Below are positions 34,515-45,117 of a DNA stretch of 64,000 nt, in pieces (position 1 is the stretch's first letter; every line of letters begins with the position of its first letter). Position numbers and translations under genes: made by a program. The DNA comes from Begonia masoniana. Lineage: Eukaryota > Streptophyta > Magnoliopsida > Cucurbitales > Begoniaceae. The notes under the pieces were generated by a model. The model did not search any database. It saw nothing but the letters and a program-made list of their open reading frames with translations, and was not told the origin of the DNA. Location of the stretch: assembly GCA_022432975.1 (NCBI GenBank), contig CM039510.1, positions 32,792,454-32,856,453 on the forward strand, in the 5' to 3' direction.

Positions 34515-37275
34515 TGTAATATCCGGTTTGTACGGACCTTTGATTATATATTATGTTATATTATCATTTCCTTATTTAATGGCATTTTTGATAAATATGT
34601 CAAATCAGGTCCGATTCACAAAAAGAAAGCGTCATTATGATTCTAACGAATAATAAGAATTTTAAGGAAATTACGGGAATTTTCGGAGATCAAACACTAT
34701 ATTCGAGTAAATACGCTTTTCGTAATGTAAGAGACGTTCTCGTAAAAATAGTAAACGAGGTCCGAATTGCGAACGGACAGTTTTAATAAATCCCAAGCGA
34801 TAAATAGGAGTTATTGGCGAAATTTGGAAATTTGGAGAATTCGAACGGTTAGCCAATTAACGAAACGAAAGAAGAAAATCAAAGAAGGGCAAAATGGTAA
34901 TTTGCAAAATCAATTTATAAAATATCACAAACCATTCTTTTTCACTCATTCTCTCCTTCTCTTCTCTGGAACGCACGAACAGTGAGCGAGCTCCCTCACG
35001 GCCGCCAGCGATTTCTGTCGATTCCGACCTCCGTTCTCCTCCGTTTTTCCTCCGATCTTCGTCATTTCTTCCTCTCTCGCTACTCTCGGTATGTAGCTTC
35101 AATCTCTGAGCGTTTGTTTCGAGTTTTAGTTCGATTTAGGGTTAGGGTTTAAATTAGGTTTTCCGTTAAAAACGTGATTTAGGCTTCGTAATTAATAGGT
35201 TAGCTATAATTACGTATATATTGAACGTATTGGATGTTATCGGACGAAGATAAATCGATTCGTGAAAAAGTTTAAAATCCGAGAATTTTAGGGTTTTCGG
35301 AAAAAAGTTCGATTGCTCGATGAATTAGCTTAATAAATCGAATTAAAGCATTAGGAAGTATCTTTAGTTAAGGTTTTGCTAATTTGGACGTTTAATTGCT
35401 TAATTCGGTTTTAACGGCAAATATCGTGTTTTACCTCAGACACGCGACTCCAGTGGACGAAGCTTGAGATCCAGCGCGCTCAAGGTAAGTTCTCGTGACT
35501 TGCTTGACCGAAAGGTCTACACCATACTTCGTCGTCGTATCAAGGATCCTTGAGGGTTCCTTGTTTTACGTTGTTTAGGTTGGGTAGCTGGGTTATGTTG
35601 TATTGTCTGGTTAATATGTATGTTGTTTGTTTACTTTCCGCTGATATGAACTGTTCATGCATCACGGTTTTCGAAAGTCATGAAAAGGAATTTCCGCACG
35701 TGTTTTTAAGAAAAGGAGCGTATATCTGAAATGAAATCTGTAACGAAATCTGAATGAATAAACGTAATCTGTCTGTTTCTGGTCATGCGAGATGGGGCTC
35801 AGGCACGGCTGTGCGTGTTGCAAGCGTGTACCCCCGCTCTCTAACCCCACGGGGTAGTCCAACCGCCGGACGGGCCCCCTTGGGTTAGTGGGTCGAGGTC
35901 TCGGTGACAATTCTGTCTGTCTGTGACGTAATGAATCTGTAATCTGTAATTCTGTATCTGTAATCTGAATCTGAGCATGATTTCTGAATGACATACGCAC
36001 GCATGCATCTGCATTTACGTAGCTTACTGAGATTTCAATAGTGTCTGTATGGTGTAGGTGATCTGCTAGGTGACGTAGACCCAGGTGAGGACGACGTTCC
36101 TCCTCCTGATGTCGGAGGCAGTTGATGGATGATGCTCGTGGGAGTGCGCTGAGCAGTCGAGGCGCTTTTGACCCGTGGGATCGTCTGTGTACGTATTTTG
36201 GGGGATTAATGTTAATTATGAATGTATAGACATTTTAGGTTGCTTGGATTCTGGATAGGGATTAGATAACATTTTGGTAAATGTATGTAAAACGTTTTGT
36301 TTTGAGCTGTTTAATGAATGTTTGAAAATGTTTTGATTGACTTTAGATTTGGTATGCTCGGTTTTTAGAGCTACCCATGCAGTTGGACTTCGCAAAGTCT
36401 GCTGCGAGTCCGATTGGGTTTAAGTTATAAGCGTTTGCAATAAAGTATGAAAATGTGATAGAAAATGGGTAGAGAATGAAAGAGGATTTGCTCTCTGGAA
36501 TCGGATTCCAGAGAGTGAAGCTGTGGAGTTAGCTCTCTGGAAATTTCAGAGAGCTAAGTGTTCTGGTTCTGGAAAGGCACAAGGCGACTGGCGCCGTGCT
36601 GGTCGCTTTACGTAGCTTACTGAGATTTCAATATCTCATATGTGTCTGTATGGTGTAGGTGATCTGCTAGGTGACGTAGACCAGGTGAGGACGACGTTCC
36701 TCCTCCTGATGTCGGAGGCAGTTGATGGATGATGCTCGTGGGAGTGCGCTGAGCAGTCGAGGCGCTTTTGACCCGTGGGGATCGTCTGTGTACGTATTTT
36801 GGGGATTAATGTTAATTATGAATGTATAGACATTTTAGGTTGCTTGGATTCTGGATAGGGATTAGATAACATTTTGGTAAATGTATGTAAAACGTTTTGT
36901 TTTGAGCTGTTTAATGAATGTTTGAAAATGTTTTGATTGACTTTAGATTTGGTATGCTCGGTTTAGAGCTACCTCATTATGCAGCGACCAGGCGCTGCAT
37001 ATAGCAGCGCCCAGTCGCCGCTTCACTTTGAGGGCAGAATTCCAGTTCTGCCCTCCCACTTTTTCAGATCTGTTTTTAAGTTTTTAATTAAAGTTTTAAA
37101 TTTATTTTAGTTTGTTTTTAAATGGTTTCAAAGCTTTACTTAATTCCGATTTCAGTTCCGTTTTCGATTTCGCTTTAATTTCCGCGTAAGGTTTTATTTA
37201 AAGTATAAGAAAGTAATAAGTGAAAAAAAAAAAAATTTATACGGGAAATACGGGTACAGTATTAGGGGTGTTACA
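34515..37275 (+). repeat. 5' LTR of element D (2761 bp, rearranged)
   Basis: TGTAATATCC to GTGTTACA. A donor GTATGT is at 35089, a telo-box doublet at 35135-35150, acceptor CCTCAG ends at 35439, the exon-like block is 35440-35484 (45 nt), GTAAGT is at 35485, and the acidic frame is 36060-36125. It is about 250 bp longer than its partner LTR because of an extra block at about 36607-36966, with loss of most of the palindrome cluster. Confidence 0.93.
36014..36973. repeat. 360-bp duplicated block in 5' LTR of D
   Basis: TTTACGTAGCTTACTGAG begins at 36014 and again at 36607. The second copy runs to about 36966 and ends inside the remnant of the GCAGCG palindrome cluster. The 3' LTR (40363-42871) has the block only once, so the copy was added after or during replication. 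The first copy lacks eight bases (TCTCATAT) near 36046 that the second and the 3' LTR keep. Confidence 0.88.
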
Positions 37276-37279
37276 ATTA

Positions 37280-37291
37280 TGGTATCAGAGC
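37280..37291 (+). promoter_or_regulatory. Primer binding site, tRNA-iMet type, element D
   Basis: TGGTATCAGAGC four bases after the 5' LTR end. Confidence 0.93.
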
Positions 37292-37438
37292 CCCCGGGTT
37301 TTAAAATCGATTCTGTAGACTGCTCGACTGCACAGCCACTACGCGGACGTCCTTCATCAACTGTAAGTATGTTTTCTGCTCTGTTTGATTTAGGTTTCTA
37401 AGAAGTATACTGTTTCGTTTTATAGGAGTTTTATAAAC

Positions 37439-37828
37439 ATGTTTCGAGGAAAAGATCCTCGAGATGACGTTCTAGATCGACTTACGGAGTTACTAAATCG
37501 TCAGTCACAGCACATGGACCGGCAAGCACAACTTATCGATAGACAATCTCGTCAACTCCAACTATTGACTAACCGAGAACTTAGGATGCATGGCGTGGAT
37601 GCTCCTCATGACCACGGTACCAAGAGGAAGGACAAGAAGAGAGTCGATCAAAGCCGACCGAAGCGCGCACGAAGAACTTCGCAAAGACCTCTGTGTCTTA
37701 GTTGCCAGAAGCAGCATCGTGGGAAATGCAGATCAGGCACAGATAAATGCTTTCGATGTGGAGAGAAAGGTTATTTCGTCAAAGACTGCCCAAGGCCGGG
37801 CCGAGGTCAACCGGGTACAGGCCAATGA
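37439..37828 (+). CDS. Remnant Gag of element D (129 aa, capsid deleted)
   Basis: The start MFRGKDPRDDVLDRLTELL matches the N-terminus of B's polyprotein. Around residue 55 it jumps to a basic stretch and then to the knuckle region (CLSCQKQHRGKC and CFRCGEKGYFVKDC). The capsid-like domain between them is missing. The knuckle histidine is replaced by Tyr. The frame ends soon after at TGA. It may still bind RNA weakly, but it cannot build a particle alone. Confidence 0.8.
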   Translation: MFRGKDPRDDVLDRLTELLNRQSQHMDRQAQLIDRQSRQLQLLTNRELRMHGVDAPHDHGTKRKDKKRVDQSRPKRARRTSQRPLCLSCQKQHRGKCRSGTDKCFRCGEKGYFVKDCPRPGRGQPGTGQ

Positions 37829-39020
37829 GACGCAAATCAGGGAAACGATGCCCGAATGTTGCTTGCCTCGACTGGAGAAGAAGAAACCGCCCAACCTTCG
37901 GCTATTACAGGTTGGAGCTACATCCAAGCTCCCTAACGCCAGCCAAATTTAATGCCTACACTGTATCCAAATTCTGGGTTGTAACCCAGATTTCAATATA
38001 ATTCTAAACTCCTCTTCATTCTAACTTCGACTTCTCAAAGTAAGTCCCTTTAGTTTCTATACTTCTTAATCTCGTGTCTGTTGAATACGTAACTAACCCT
38101 TTCACGCCCTCGAGACCTTCTCAAATTACTTGCTCCAACGTTAAGTTCTTTTAACTGCACTACGATTGTCCACCCATCGAGTATAACAATATGCTCGTTT
38201 ATCTAACACGAATCTCCATTAACCTCGAGCACAGTAAGGTCTCTAAGTCTCGCTGTGGATTTGCTCTAAAGCCACTCATTCTAACCTTAAGTCACTTATA
38301 TATCCATCGGTCACGATTCGTCAAATACGAGTCATATTCTTTAAAATTGCAAAGCTCACAATTCGTACGACATTAACCACTGAGTTAAACTTCTAATCTT
38401 AACTCTTCATTGGATCTACGATCCCCCGTACTTATCTCAAATGTCGTGCTAGACTTCTCACAATTACCCGATGGTCTTTTAGTCGGGTTCTAATTACTTC
38501 GCTTGGCTCCTGCACGATAACTTGTTCAACAGTCTACTCATTTACAAACTTGTTGCTGATAAGCTTCTTCAGATTCTCAGTTCTTCCCCCTCTATTTTCC
38601 AAGAGAAGGATTTAGAAACTTCTTTTCATTAAGGTTTAACCCTCCTAGATCATTGAACACTAATGTTTCTACTTCCTTACCGGAGGTAAGCCCTACGTTT
38701 GCGGTTCTTAACTTAAACCGTACACACTATAAACCTGCTCTAACTGCGTCGCTATCCTTCCTATAGTCACTCATGCTACTTGAAACTCTTTAGCACAACC
38801 TTAAACCTGAAGTGCTAAATTTTTCCTTAGTAGTCACCACGTTTAAATCTTAACTCCTATGTTTTTGTTTACTTATCTCTATTCAAGCAACACCAAAGGT
38901 CTAACGTGCCTACTACTCATTAATTATTCTTAACTTCACTAAGTCTCCCACCTGGTAAGTCGGTTAAAATCTTCTAACCGATTTAATATCTTCCCTTATG
39001 GATTAGTCTTCTAAGGTGCC
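37829..39020 (+). other. Unrecognised 1.2-kb filler between gag remnant and integrase in D
   Basis: The first 90 bp still resemble the region after the knuckle. From about 37920 the sequence is pyrimidine-rich, lacks long frames and shows no protease, RT or RNase H similarity in any frame I can read. It carries many short CTTAA/CTAAC words. It replaces about 2.2 kb of pol. Its origin is unknown. Confidence 0.55.
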
Positions 39021-40322
39021 TAAGGTGGTGCGTGCCTAACGACGAGAGCCTGAAGAAGGATATTTTAGCTGAGACACATTCTTCAGCTTATTCAGTGCAC
39101 CCGGGGAGTACCAAGATGTACCGGGACTTAAAGCAGCACTTCTGGTGGCCAGGTATGAAGAGGGAGGTTGCCCAGTATGTTGAGACCTGTTTAGTTTGTC
39201 AACAGGTTAAGGCAGAGCACCAGAGGCCAGCTGGAACATTATTGCCACTCCGGACCGGAGTGGAAGTGGGAGCAGACATCCATGGATTTTATCGTGGGGC
39301 TCCCGAGGACTACGCGAGGCCATGATGGCATTTGGGTTATTGTGGGCTGATTGACAAAGTCGGCTCACTTCTTGCCAGTGAAGATGTCGTCATCTATGGA
39401 TCAGCTCGCCGAACCCTATGTGCAGGAGATTGTTAGTCTGCACGGAGTTCCAATATCTATTGTCTCCGACAGAGGTCCGAGATTTACCTCGAAGTTCTGG
39501 AAGAGTTTACACCGAGCTATGGGGACTCAGCTTAATTTCAGCACAGCATTCCATCCTCAGACTGATGGTCGGACAGAGAGGACGAATCAGATTTTGGAGG
39601 ATATGCACAGAGCGTGTGTGCTTGAGTTTCAAGGATCGTGGAGCAGGTATTTGCCACTGATCGAGTTCTCGTACAACAACAGCTTCCAGGCTACTATCGG
39701 TATGGCTCCGTATGAAGCCTTATATGGTCGAAAATACAGATCTCCGCTGTATTGGGACGAGGTTGGCGAGGCCAGCGTCGTTGGATCTGAGATTCTGCAG
39801 CAAATGGCAGAGAAGATTGCCATTATTCGACAGCGCATCGAGGTAGCTCAGAGCAGACAGAAGAGCTATGCTGACACCAGACGGAGAGAGCTAGAGTTCG
39901 AGGAAGGTGACGAGGTTTACCTTAAAGTTTCTCCGTTCAAAGGCGTTGCGAGATTCGGAAGGAGGGGTAAGTTAAACCCTCGACATGTGGGACCCTTTCC
40001 TATTCTGAAGAGGATCGGGAAGTTGGCGTACAGATTGCAGCTTCCGGCTTCTATGGAGGGTATCCACGACGTATTTCACGTATCTATGCTTCGGAAGTGC
40101 TTGCGCGATCCGTCGCATATCGTAGAGACTACAGAGATCGAGGTGCAGCCTACCTTGAGCTATGAGGTGAGGCCAGTACGTATTTTGGAGCATTCCATCA
40201 AGGTTCTACGCAACAAAGAAATTCCGCTAGTCAAAGTTCTATGGCGGAATCACGAGGTGGAAGAGGCTACCTGGGAGCGACAGCAGGATATGATGACTAA
40301 GTATCCTGATCTGTTTGTGTAA
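39020..40322 (+). pseudogene. Integrase and chromodomain remnant of element D
   Basis: Similarity to B restarts at [12 protein letters not shown] and runs through the HHCC finger (HPGSTK, CLVC), the core and the chromodomain (ends YPDLFV, TAA at 40320). A frameshift after LLPL near 39245 and a TGA at 39349 before LTKSAH separate two frames (39032-39325 and 39351-40322). The catalytic Asp in SDRGPRF and Glu in TDGRTER remain, though the neighbouring Asp is now Gly. It has no start of its own and is unlikely to be expressed. Confidence 0.9.
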
Positions 40323-40349
40323 TTTAATTTTGTGGACAAAATTCTGAAT

Positions 40350-40362
40350 AAGGAGGGTAGAA
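40350..40362 (+). promoter_or_regulatory. Polypurine tract of element D
   Basis: AAGGAGGGTAGAA directly before the TGTAAT of the 3' LTR. Confidence 0.87.
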
Positions 40363-42871
40363 TGTAATATCCGGTTTGTACGGACCTTTGATTATATATT
40401 ATGTTATATTATCATTTCCTTATTTAATGGCATTTTTGGTAAATATGTCAAATCAGGTCCGATTCACAAAAAGAAAGCGTCATTACGATTCTAACGAATA
40501 ATAAGAATTTTAAGGAAATTACGGGAATTTTCGGAGATCAAACACTATATTCCGAGTAAATACGCTTTTCGTAATGTAAGAGACGTTCTCGTAAAAATAG
40601 TAAACGAGGTCCGAATTGCGAACGGACAGTTTTAATAAATCCCAAGCGATAAATAGGAGTTATTGGCGAAATTTGGAAATTTGGAGAATTCGAACGGTTA
40701 GCCAATTAACGAAACGAAAGAAGAAAATCAAAGAAGGGCAAAATGGTAATTTGCAAAATCAATTTATAAAATATCACAAACCATTCTTTTTCACTCATTC
40801 TCTCCTTCTCTTCTCTGGAACGCACGAACAGTGAGCGAAATCCCTCACGGCCGCCAGCGATTTCTGTCGATTCCGACCTCCGTTCTCCTCCGTTTTTCCT
40901 CCAATCTTCGTCATTTCTTCCTCTCTCGCTACTCTCGGTATGTAGCTTCAATCTCTGAGCGTTTGTTTCGAGTTTTAGTTCGATTTAGGGTTAGGGTTTA
41001 AATTAGGTTTTTCGTTAAAAACGCGATTTAGGCTTCGTAATTAATAGGTTAGCTATAATTACGTATATATTGAGCGTATTGGACGTTATCGGACGAAGAT
41101 AAATCGATTCGTGAAAAAGTTTAAAATCTGAGAATTTTAGGGTTTTCGGAAAAAAGTTCGATTGCTCGATGAATTAGCTTAATAAATCGAATTAAAGCAT
41201 TAGGAAGTATCTTTAGTTAAGGTTTTGCTAATTTGGACGTTTAATTGCTTAATTCGGTTTTAACGGCAAATATCGTGTTTTACCTCAGACACGCGACTCT
41301 AGTGGACGAAGCTTGAGATCCAGCGCGCTCAAGGTAAGTTCTCGTGACTTGCTTGACCGAAAGGTCTACACCATACTTCGTCATCGTATCAAGGATCCTT
41401 GAGGGTTCCTTGTTTTACGTTGTTTAGGTTGGGTAGCTGGGTTATGTTGTATTGTCTGGTTAATATGTATGTTGTTTGTTTACTTTCCGCTGATATGAAC
41501 TGTTCATGCATCACGGTTTTCGAAAGTCATGAAAAGGAATTTCCGCACGTGTTTTTAAGAAAAGGAACGTATATCTGAAATGAAATCTGTAACGAAATCT
41601 GAATGAATAAACGTAATCTGTCTGTTTCTGGTCATGCGAGATGGGGCTCAGGCACGGCTGTGCGTATTGCAAGCGTGTACCCCCCCTCTCTAACCCCACG
41701 GGGTAGTCCAACCGCCGGACGGGCCCCCTTGGGTTAGTGGGTCGAGGTCTCGGTGACAATTCTGTCTGTCTGTGACGTAATGAATCTGTAATCTGTAATT
41801 CTGTATCTGTAATCTGAATCTGAGCATGATTTCTGAATGACATACGCACGCATGCATCTGCATTTACGTAGCTTACTGAGATTTCAATATCTCATATGTG
41901 TCTGTATGGTGTAGGTGATCTGCTAGGTGACGTAGACCCAGGTGAGGACGACGTTCCTCCTCCTGATGTCGGAGGCAGTTGATGGATGATGCTCGTGGGA
42001 GTGCGCTGAGCAGTCGAGGCGCTTTTGACCCGTGGGGATCGTCTGTGTACGTATTTTGGGGGATTAATGTTAATTATGAATGTATAGACATTTTAGGTTG
42101 CTTGGATTCTGGATAGGGATTAGATAACATTTTGGTAAATGTATGTAAAACGTTTTGTTTTGAGCTGTTTAATGAATGTTTGAAAATGTTTTGATTGACT
42201 TTAGATTTGGTATGCTCGGTTTTTAGAGCTACCCATGCAGTTGGACTTCTCAAAGTCTGCTGCGAGTCGATTGGGTTTAAGTTATAAGCGTTTGCAATAA
42301 AGTATGAAAATGTGATAGAAAATGGGTAGAGAATGAAAGAGGATTTGCTCTCTGGAATCGGATTCCAGAGAGTGAAGCTGTGGAGTTAGCTCTCTGGAAA
42401 TTTCAGAGAGCTAAGTGTTCTGGTTCTGGAAAGGCACAAGGCGACTGGGCGCCGTGCTGGTCGCTGCATTATGCAGCGACCAGGCGCTGCATAATGCAGC
42501 GATCGTGCGCTGCATTATGCAGCGACCAGGCGCTGCATAATGCAGCGATCGTGCGCTGCATTATGCAGCGCACATGGCGACCAGGCGCTGCATATAGCAG
42601 CGCCCGGTCGCCGCTTCACTTTGAGGGCAGAATTCCAGTTCTGCCCTCCCACTTTTTCAGATCTGTTTTTAAGTTTTTAATTAAAGTTTTAAATTTATTT
42701 TAGTTTGTTTTTAAATGGTTTCAAAGCTTTACTTAATTCCGATTTCAGTTCCGTTTTCGATTTCGCTTTAATTTCCGCGTAAGGTTTTATTTAAAGTATA
42801 AGAAAGTAATAAGTGAAAAAAAAAAAAAAAATTTATACGGGAAATACGGGTACAGTATTAGGGGTGTTACA
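40363..42871 (+). repeat. 3' LTR of element D (2509 bp)
   Basis: TGTAATATCC to GTGTTACA. It has a donor at 40938, an exon-like block 41289-41333 (45 nt), GTAAGT at 41334 and an acidic frame 41917-41982 containing GEDDVPPPD. Unlike the 5' LTR it has the full palindrome cluster and only one copy of the 360-bp block. Scattered single-base differences to the 5' LTR, of the order of 1 percent, show that it is older than A. Confidence 0.93.
42443..42612. repeat. GCAGCGACCAGGCGCTGC palindrome cluster in 3' LTR of D
   Basis: TGCATTATGCAGCG and CGCTGCATAATGCAGCG units alternate at least five times and can fold into nested hairpins. Flanking inverted repeats GCTCTCTGGAAT (42346) and GGGCAGAATTCC (42626) are shared with B. 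Only one unit remains in the 5' LTR near 36975-37017. Confidence 0.9.
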
Positions 42872-43020
42872 ACCAATATGCCAATGCCTGCAAGAGCAAT
42901 TGCACCGGCTATTGCACCAGAGGCTAGGGGCAGCATTCCCTTCTTCGGAGGGCTAGAGGTATCCAATTGTATACCTTTTTGCTTGCTTGAATCAGAAAAA
43001 TCCAAATGCAGTTTCAAAAC
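42872..43020 (-). CDS. Host gene, terminal coding exon (upstream part), membrane-protein C-terminus
   Basis: On the minus strand a TTTCAG acceptor (43021-43022) is followed by VLKLHLDFSDSSKQK, a Pro-Lys linker and a hydrophobic stretch of about 20 residues rich in Ala, Gly and Ile (ASGAIAGAIALAGIGILV). The frame then meets element D and resumes at 34509 with a basic tail. A single membrane segment followed by a short positive tail suggests a C-terminally anchored membrane protein. I do not recognise the family. Upstream exons are not identified. A short charged frame at 43483-43582 (minus) could be one, with low confidence. Confidence 0.6.
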
Positions 43021-43022
43021 CT

Positions 43023-43714
43023 GAAAGGATGACCATGATAAAAATTGTTTTCAACCTTCAATCTTAGCTGCATATAAATAACGACGGAAAGCATAGTAAG
43101 TCATGGTTACATAAGATTCTACGTTAAATAATAAACTGTCAAGTGCCAGGTGACTGGTACTAATGAAATAATGAAAGATGTGATTGCAGACCACAAAAGT
43201 TATGAAATCAATAATAATATACTGAAACGTTTTGATTTTTGTTTTAATAGAATTATGAAAAATCTATAGGTGGACGTAACGTATGGATTATCTAGCGTTT
43301 CATGACAATATTGATGGTGAATTATGCATGAAATGTATCAGTGAGAAGTTTCTATACCAATTAGCATGGTCATATTAAAACAACTTTCCAAATTACCATT
43401 CTGCACATCTTCAATAAACCGTTATCAACCAGTAAACAACCTCCATCTCTCCACCTTAAGAAATTTGAACTTATCAAAACAGCAATACAAGAATAATGAC
43501 TCTACCAATTACTTCACTCAGTTTTTTTAGGTTCTTTCTTTCAAGCTTGAGCATCTCTTTTACCTTTCTAATCTTTTTCCAGGGTAGTGATGGGCATTAA
43601 ACATCTCCATTAAAATAAAACGACCAAAATAACTCACAAATGAAATAGAAAAGCCACTGGAAAATACCATGAGTAATCACTCGAAAAATAAAGACAACTT
43701 TTCCACAAACAATA
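43023..43714 (-). other. Probable intron of the host gene
   Basis: A+T-rich sequence upstream of the terminal exon, with no clear coding similarity. It is cut by element E at 43715. Confidence 0.4.
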
Positions 43715-44039
43715 TGATGTGGACATCATATTTTATTATGGTCATTTATTATTATAATTTTTAGTATTGTGTGGTTTTCTGTTATGTGTTTAATGGTTCA
43801 TTAATGTCTTTGTCTTTCAAACTTCTAGTGTTGAATTTTTCTATTTAAACTGTTGCATTGTAACTTTGTGAAATGAAATTGATGATTATGAATTGAATTG
43901 CAATGTGTTGCTATTTTTCTATCCCCTTTTTTTCTAGCTTCCTCTCCTCTTTCTTCTTGGCTATACTCTTTCTTCCTTTTCTCCTCTTCTTCTTCCCCTC
44001 TTAAGTTATATTTATTTCTTACTATTTTCCGCTGCATCA
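43715..44039 (+). repeat. 5' LTR of element E (325 bp)
   Basis: Begins TGATGTGGACATCATATT and ends GCTGCATCA, so the ends are a 5-bp inverted repeat. It matches 47283-47561. Confidence 0.9.
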
Positions 44040-44042
44040 AAT

Positions 44043-44054
44043 TGGTATCAGAGC
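44043..44054 (+). promoter_or_regulatory. Primer binding site, tRNA-iMet type, element E
   Basis: TGGTATCAGAGC three bases after the LTR end. Confidence 0.9.
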
Positions 44055-45117
44055 AAGTTTTAGTGTTTTCTCAAACAATAAAATCGTAGTTTAAGGCTCT
44101 ATTGTTACACTATTCCTTGCTGTTTATCTATGGTGTGTACTGTTGCTACTGTTCAGTACTATTCATCTGGAAATTCAGAAGCTTTTCGGGTTTGTTCTAC
44201 TGTTCTCCAATTTCTCAAAACAGAACGGAACCCTTGTTTAGCAGACCGTAGTTGGTCAGCGCTAGTTTGTCGCTAGACCGCCATTTTTCGCCACCGGTCA
44301 TTGTTGTTGGGTCAAGTTTTCCGGCTGTCGCTATTTGTTCCTATTCGTCGTTACTCCGTCGAACCGAGTCTCCTCGGATCGGACCTCGTCGACCCACAAT
44401 TCTGCTCTGTTTCATCATAGGAGGGCATTTGTTGATCGAAAATCTCCTCGGGTTTCAGTTGTCGCTGTTCGCGTTGGACTGTTTATTTTTCATCACCGAA
44501 CGCCTCTATACGGCCTTGTTTCGGCCGCTGGTGTTCGCCGCTCCTCCACATATTCGAACAGACCAACGCTCTTCATCAACGGGTGCCTCTGTTCGCGTCT
44601 CTATTTGCTACACTTTGTTCGCGTCTCTGTTTGTAACCGAAGTCTTTTGTTTGGTCGATTATTCAGAAGAATCTGGTTGCTATCAGCTGGTGATATTCTA
44701 TTTCGTGGAAGTCTACAGTGGGTGCTGGCCTTTTACTGTTTGGGATTGATGTCACTATCAACATAGTGAATATTTTAAAGAGCTCTGCTGGCTCTTTTAA
44801 TTCACGGCTGAAGCTCTTTTAATTCACCGTTGAATTTCGATTGCTGCTCGGATTATGGAGTTCTATTACTAATTCTGCTATCTTGGAGCATATTCAACAA
44901 ATTCATGGAGTTTTGCTATAATCTTTTATTAGTTCTTCGATCCTGTTATCTCTAAATTATGCTTTGATTTTATTCGTTGTGTTGTGACTTACCTGAATTT
45001 CAATTCCTATTCATCAATCCTCCTGATTTATCACCAAACTTACGCCTAATTATTTGACTCATCCTAAACAACTTTAAGACGTGAGCTTATCCTTCGAGGT
45101 GTCAATACCCTAGATCA
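44055..45117 (+). other. Leader and decayed gag region of element E
   Basis: No recognisable gag capsid can be read in any frame. Two overlapping frames at 44252-44766 have no similarity to anything I recognise and are probably fortuitous. Confidence 0.45.

Larger units (their letters stand above)
34515..42871 (+). mobile_element. Internally deleted Tekay-type element D, B-related, non-autonomous
   Basis: ACCAA duplications are at 34510-34514 and 42872-42876. The LTRs start TGTAATATCC and align with B's LTRs over most of their length. The initiator-Met primer site (37280) and polypurine tract (40350) are present. Only the start of gag with the zinc knuckle, a 1.2-kb stretch of other sequence, and a broken integrase-chromodomain region remain; gag capsid, protease, RT and RNase H are gone. 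It sits inside the last coding exon of a host gene. Confidence 0.94.

Noticed and set aside
35135..35150. Interstitial telomere repeat
   Set aside because: Only two TTTAGGG units, present at the same place in every LTR copy of the family. Better read as a telo-box than as telomere remnant.
42443..42612. Clusters of short palindromes resembling a CRISPR array
   Set aside because: The repeats are short, the spacers are not unique or of constant length, the array lies within LTRs, and the genome is a plant.
43710..43714. Target duplication for element E
   Set aside because: The 3' LTR is truncated at 47561 and joins copia sequence, so the left CAATA has no partner to compare.
44252..44766. Two overlapping frames of 165 and 143 codons in the leader of element E as an envelope-like or new gene
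   Set aside because: They overlap in different frames, show no recognised motif, and lie where a decayed gag is expected.
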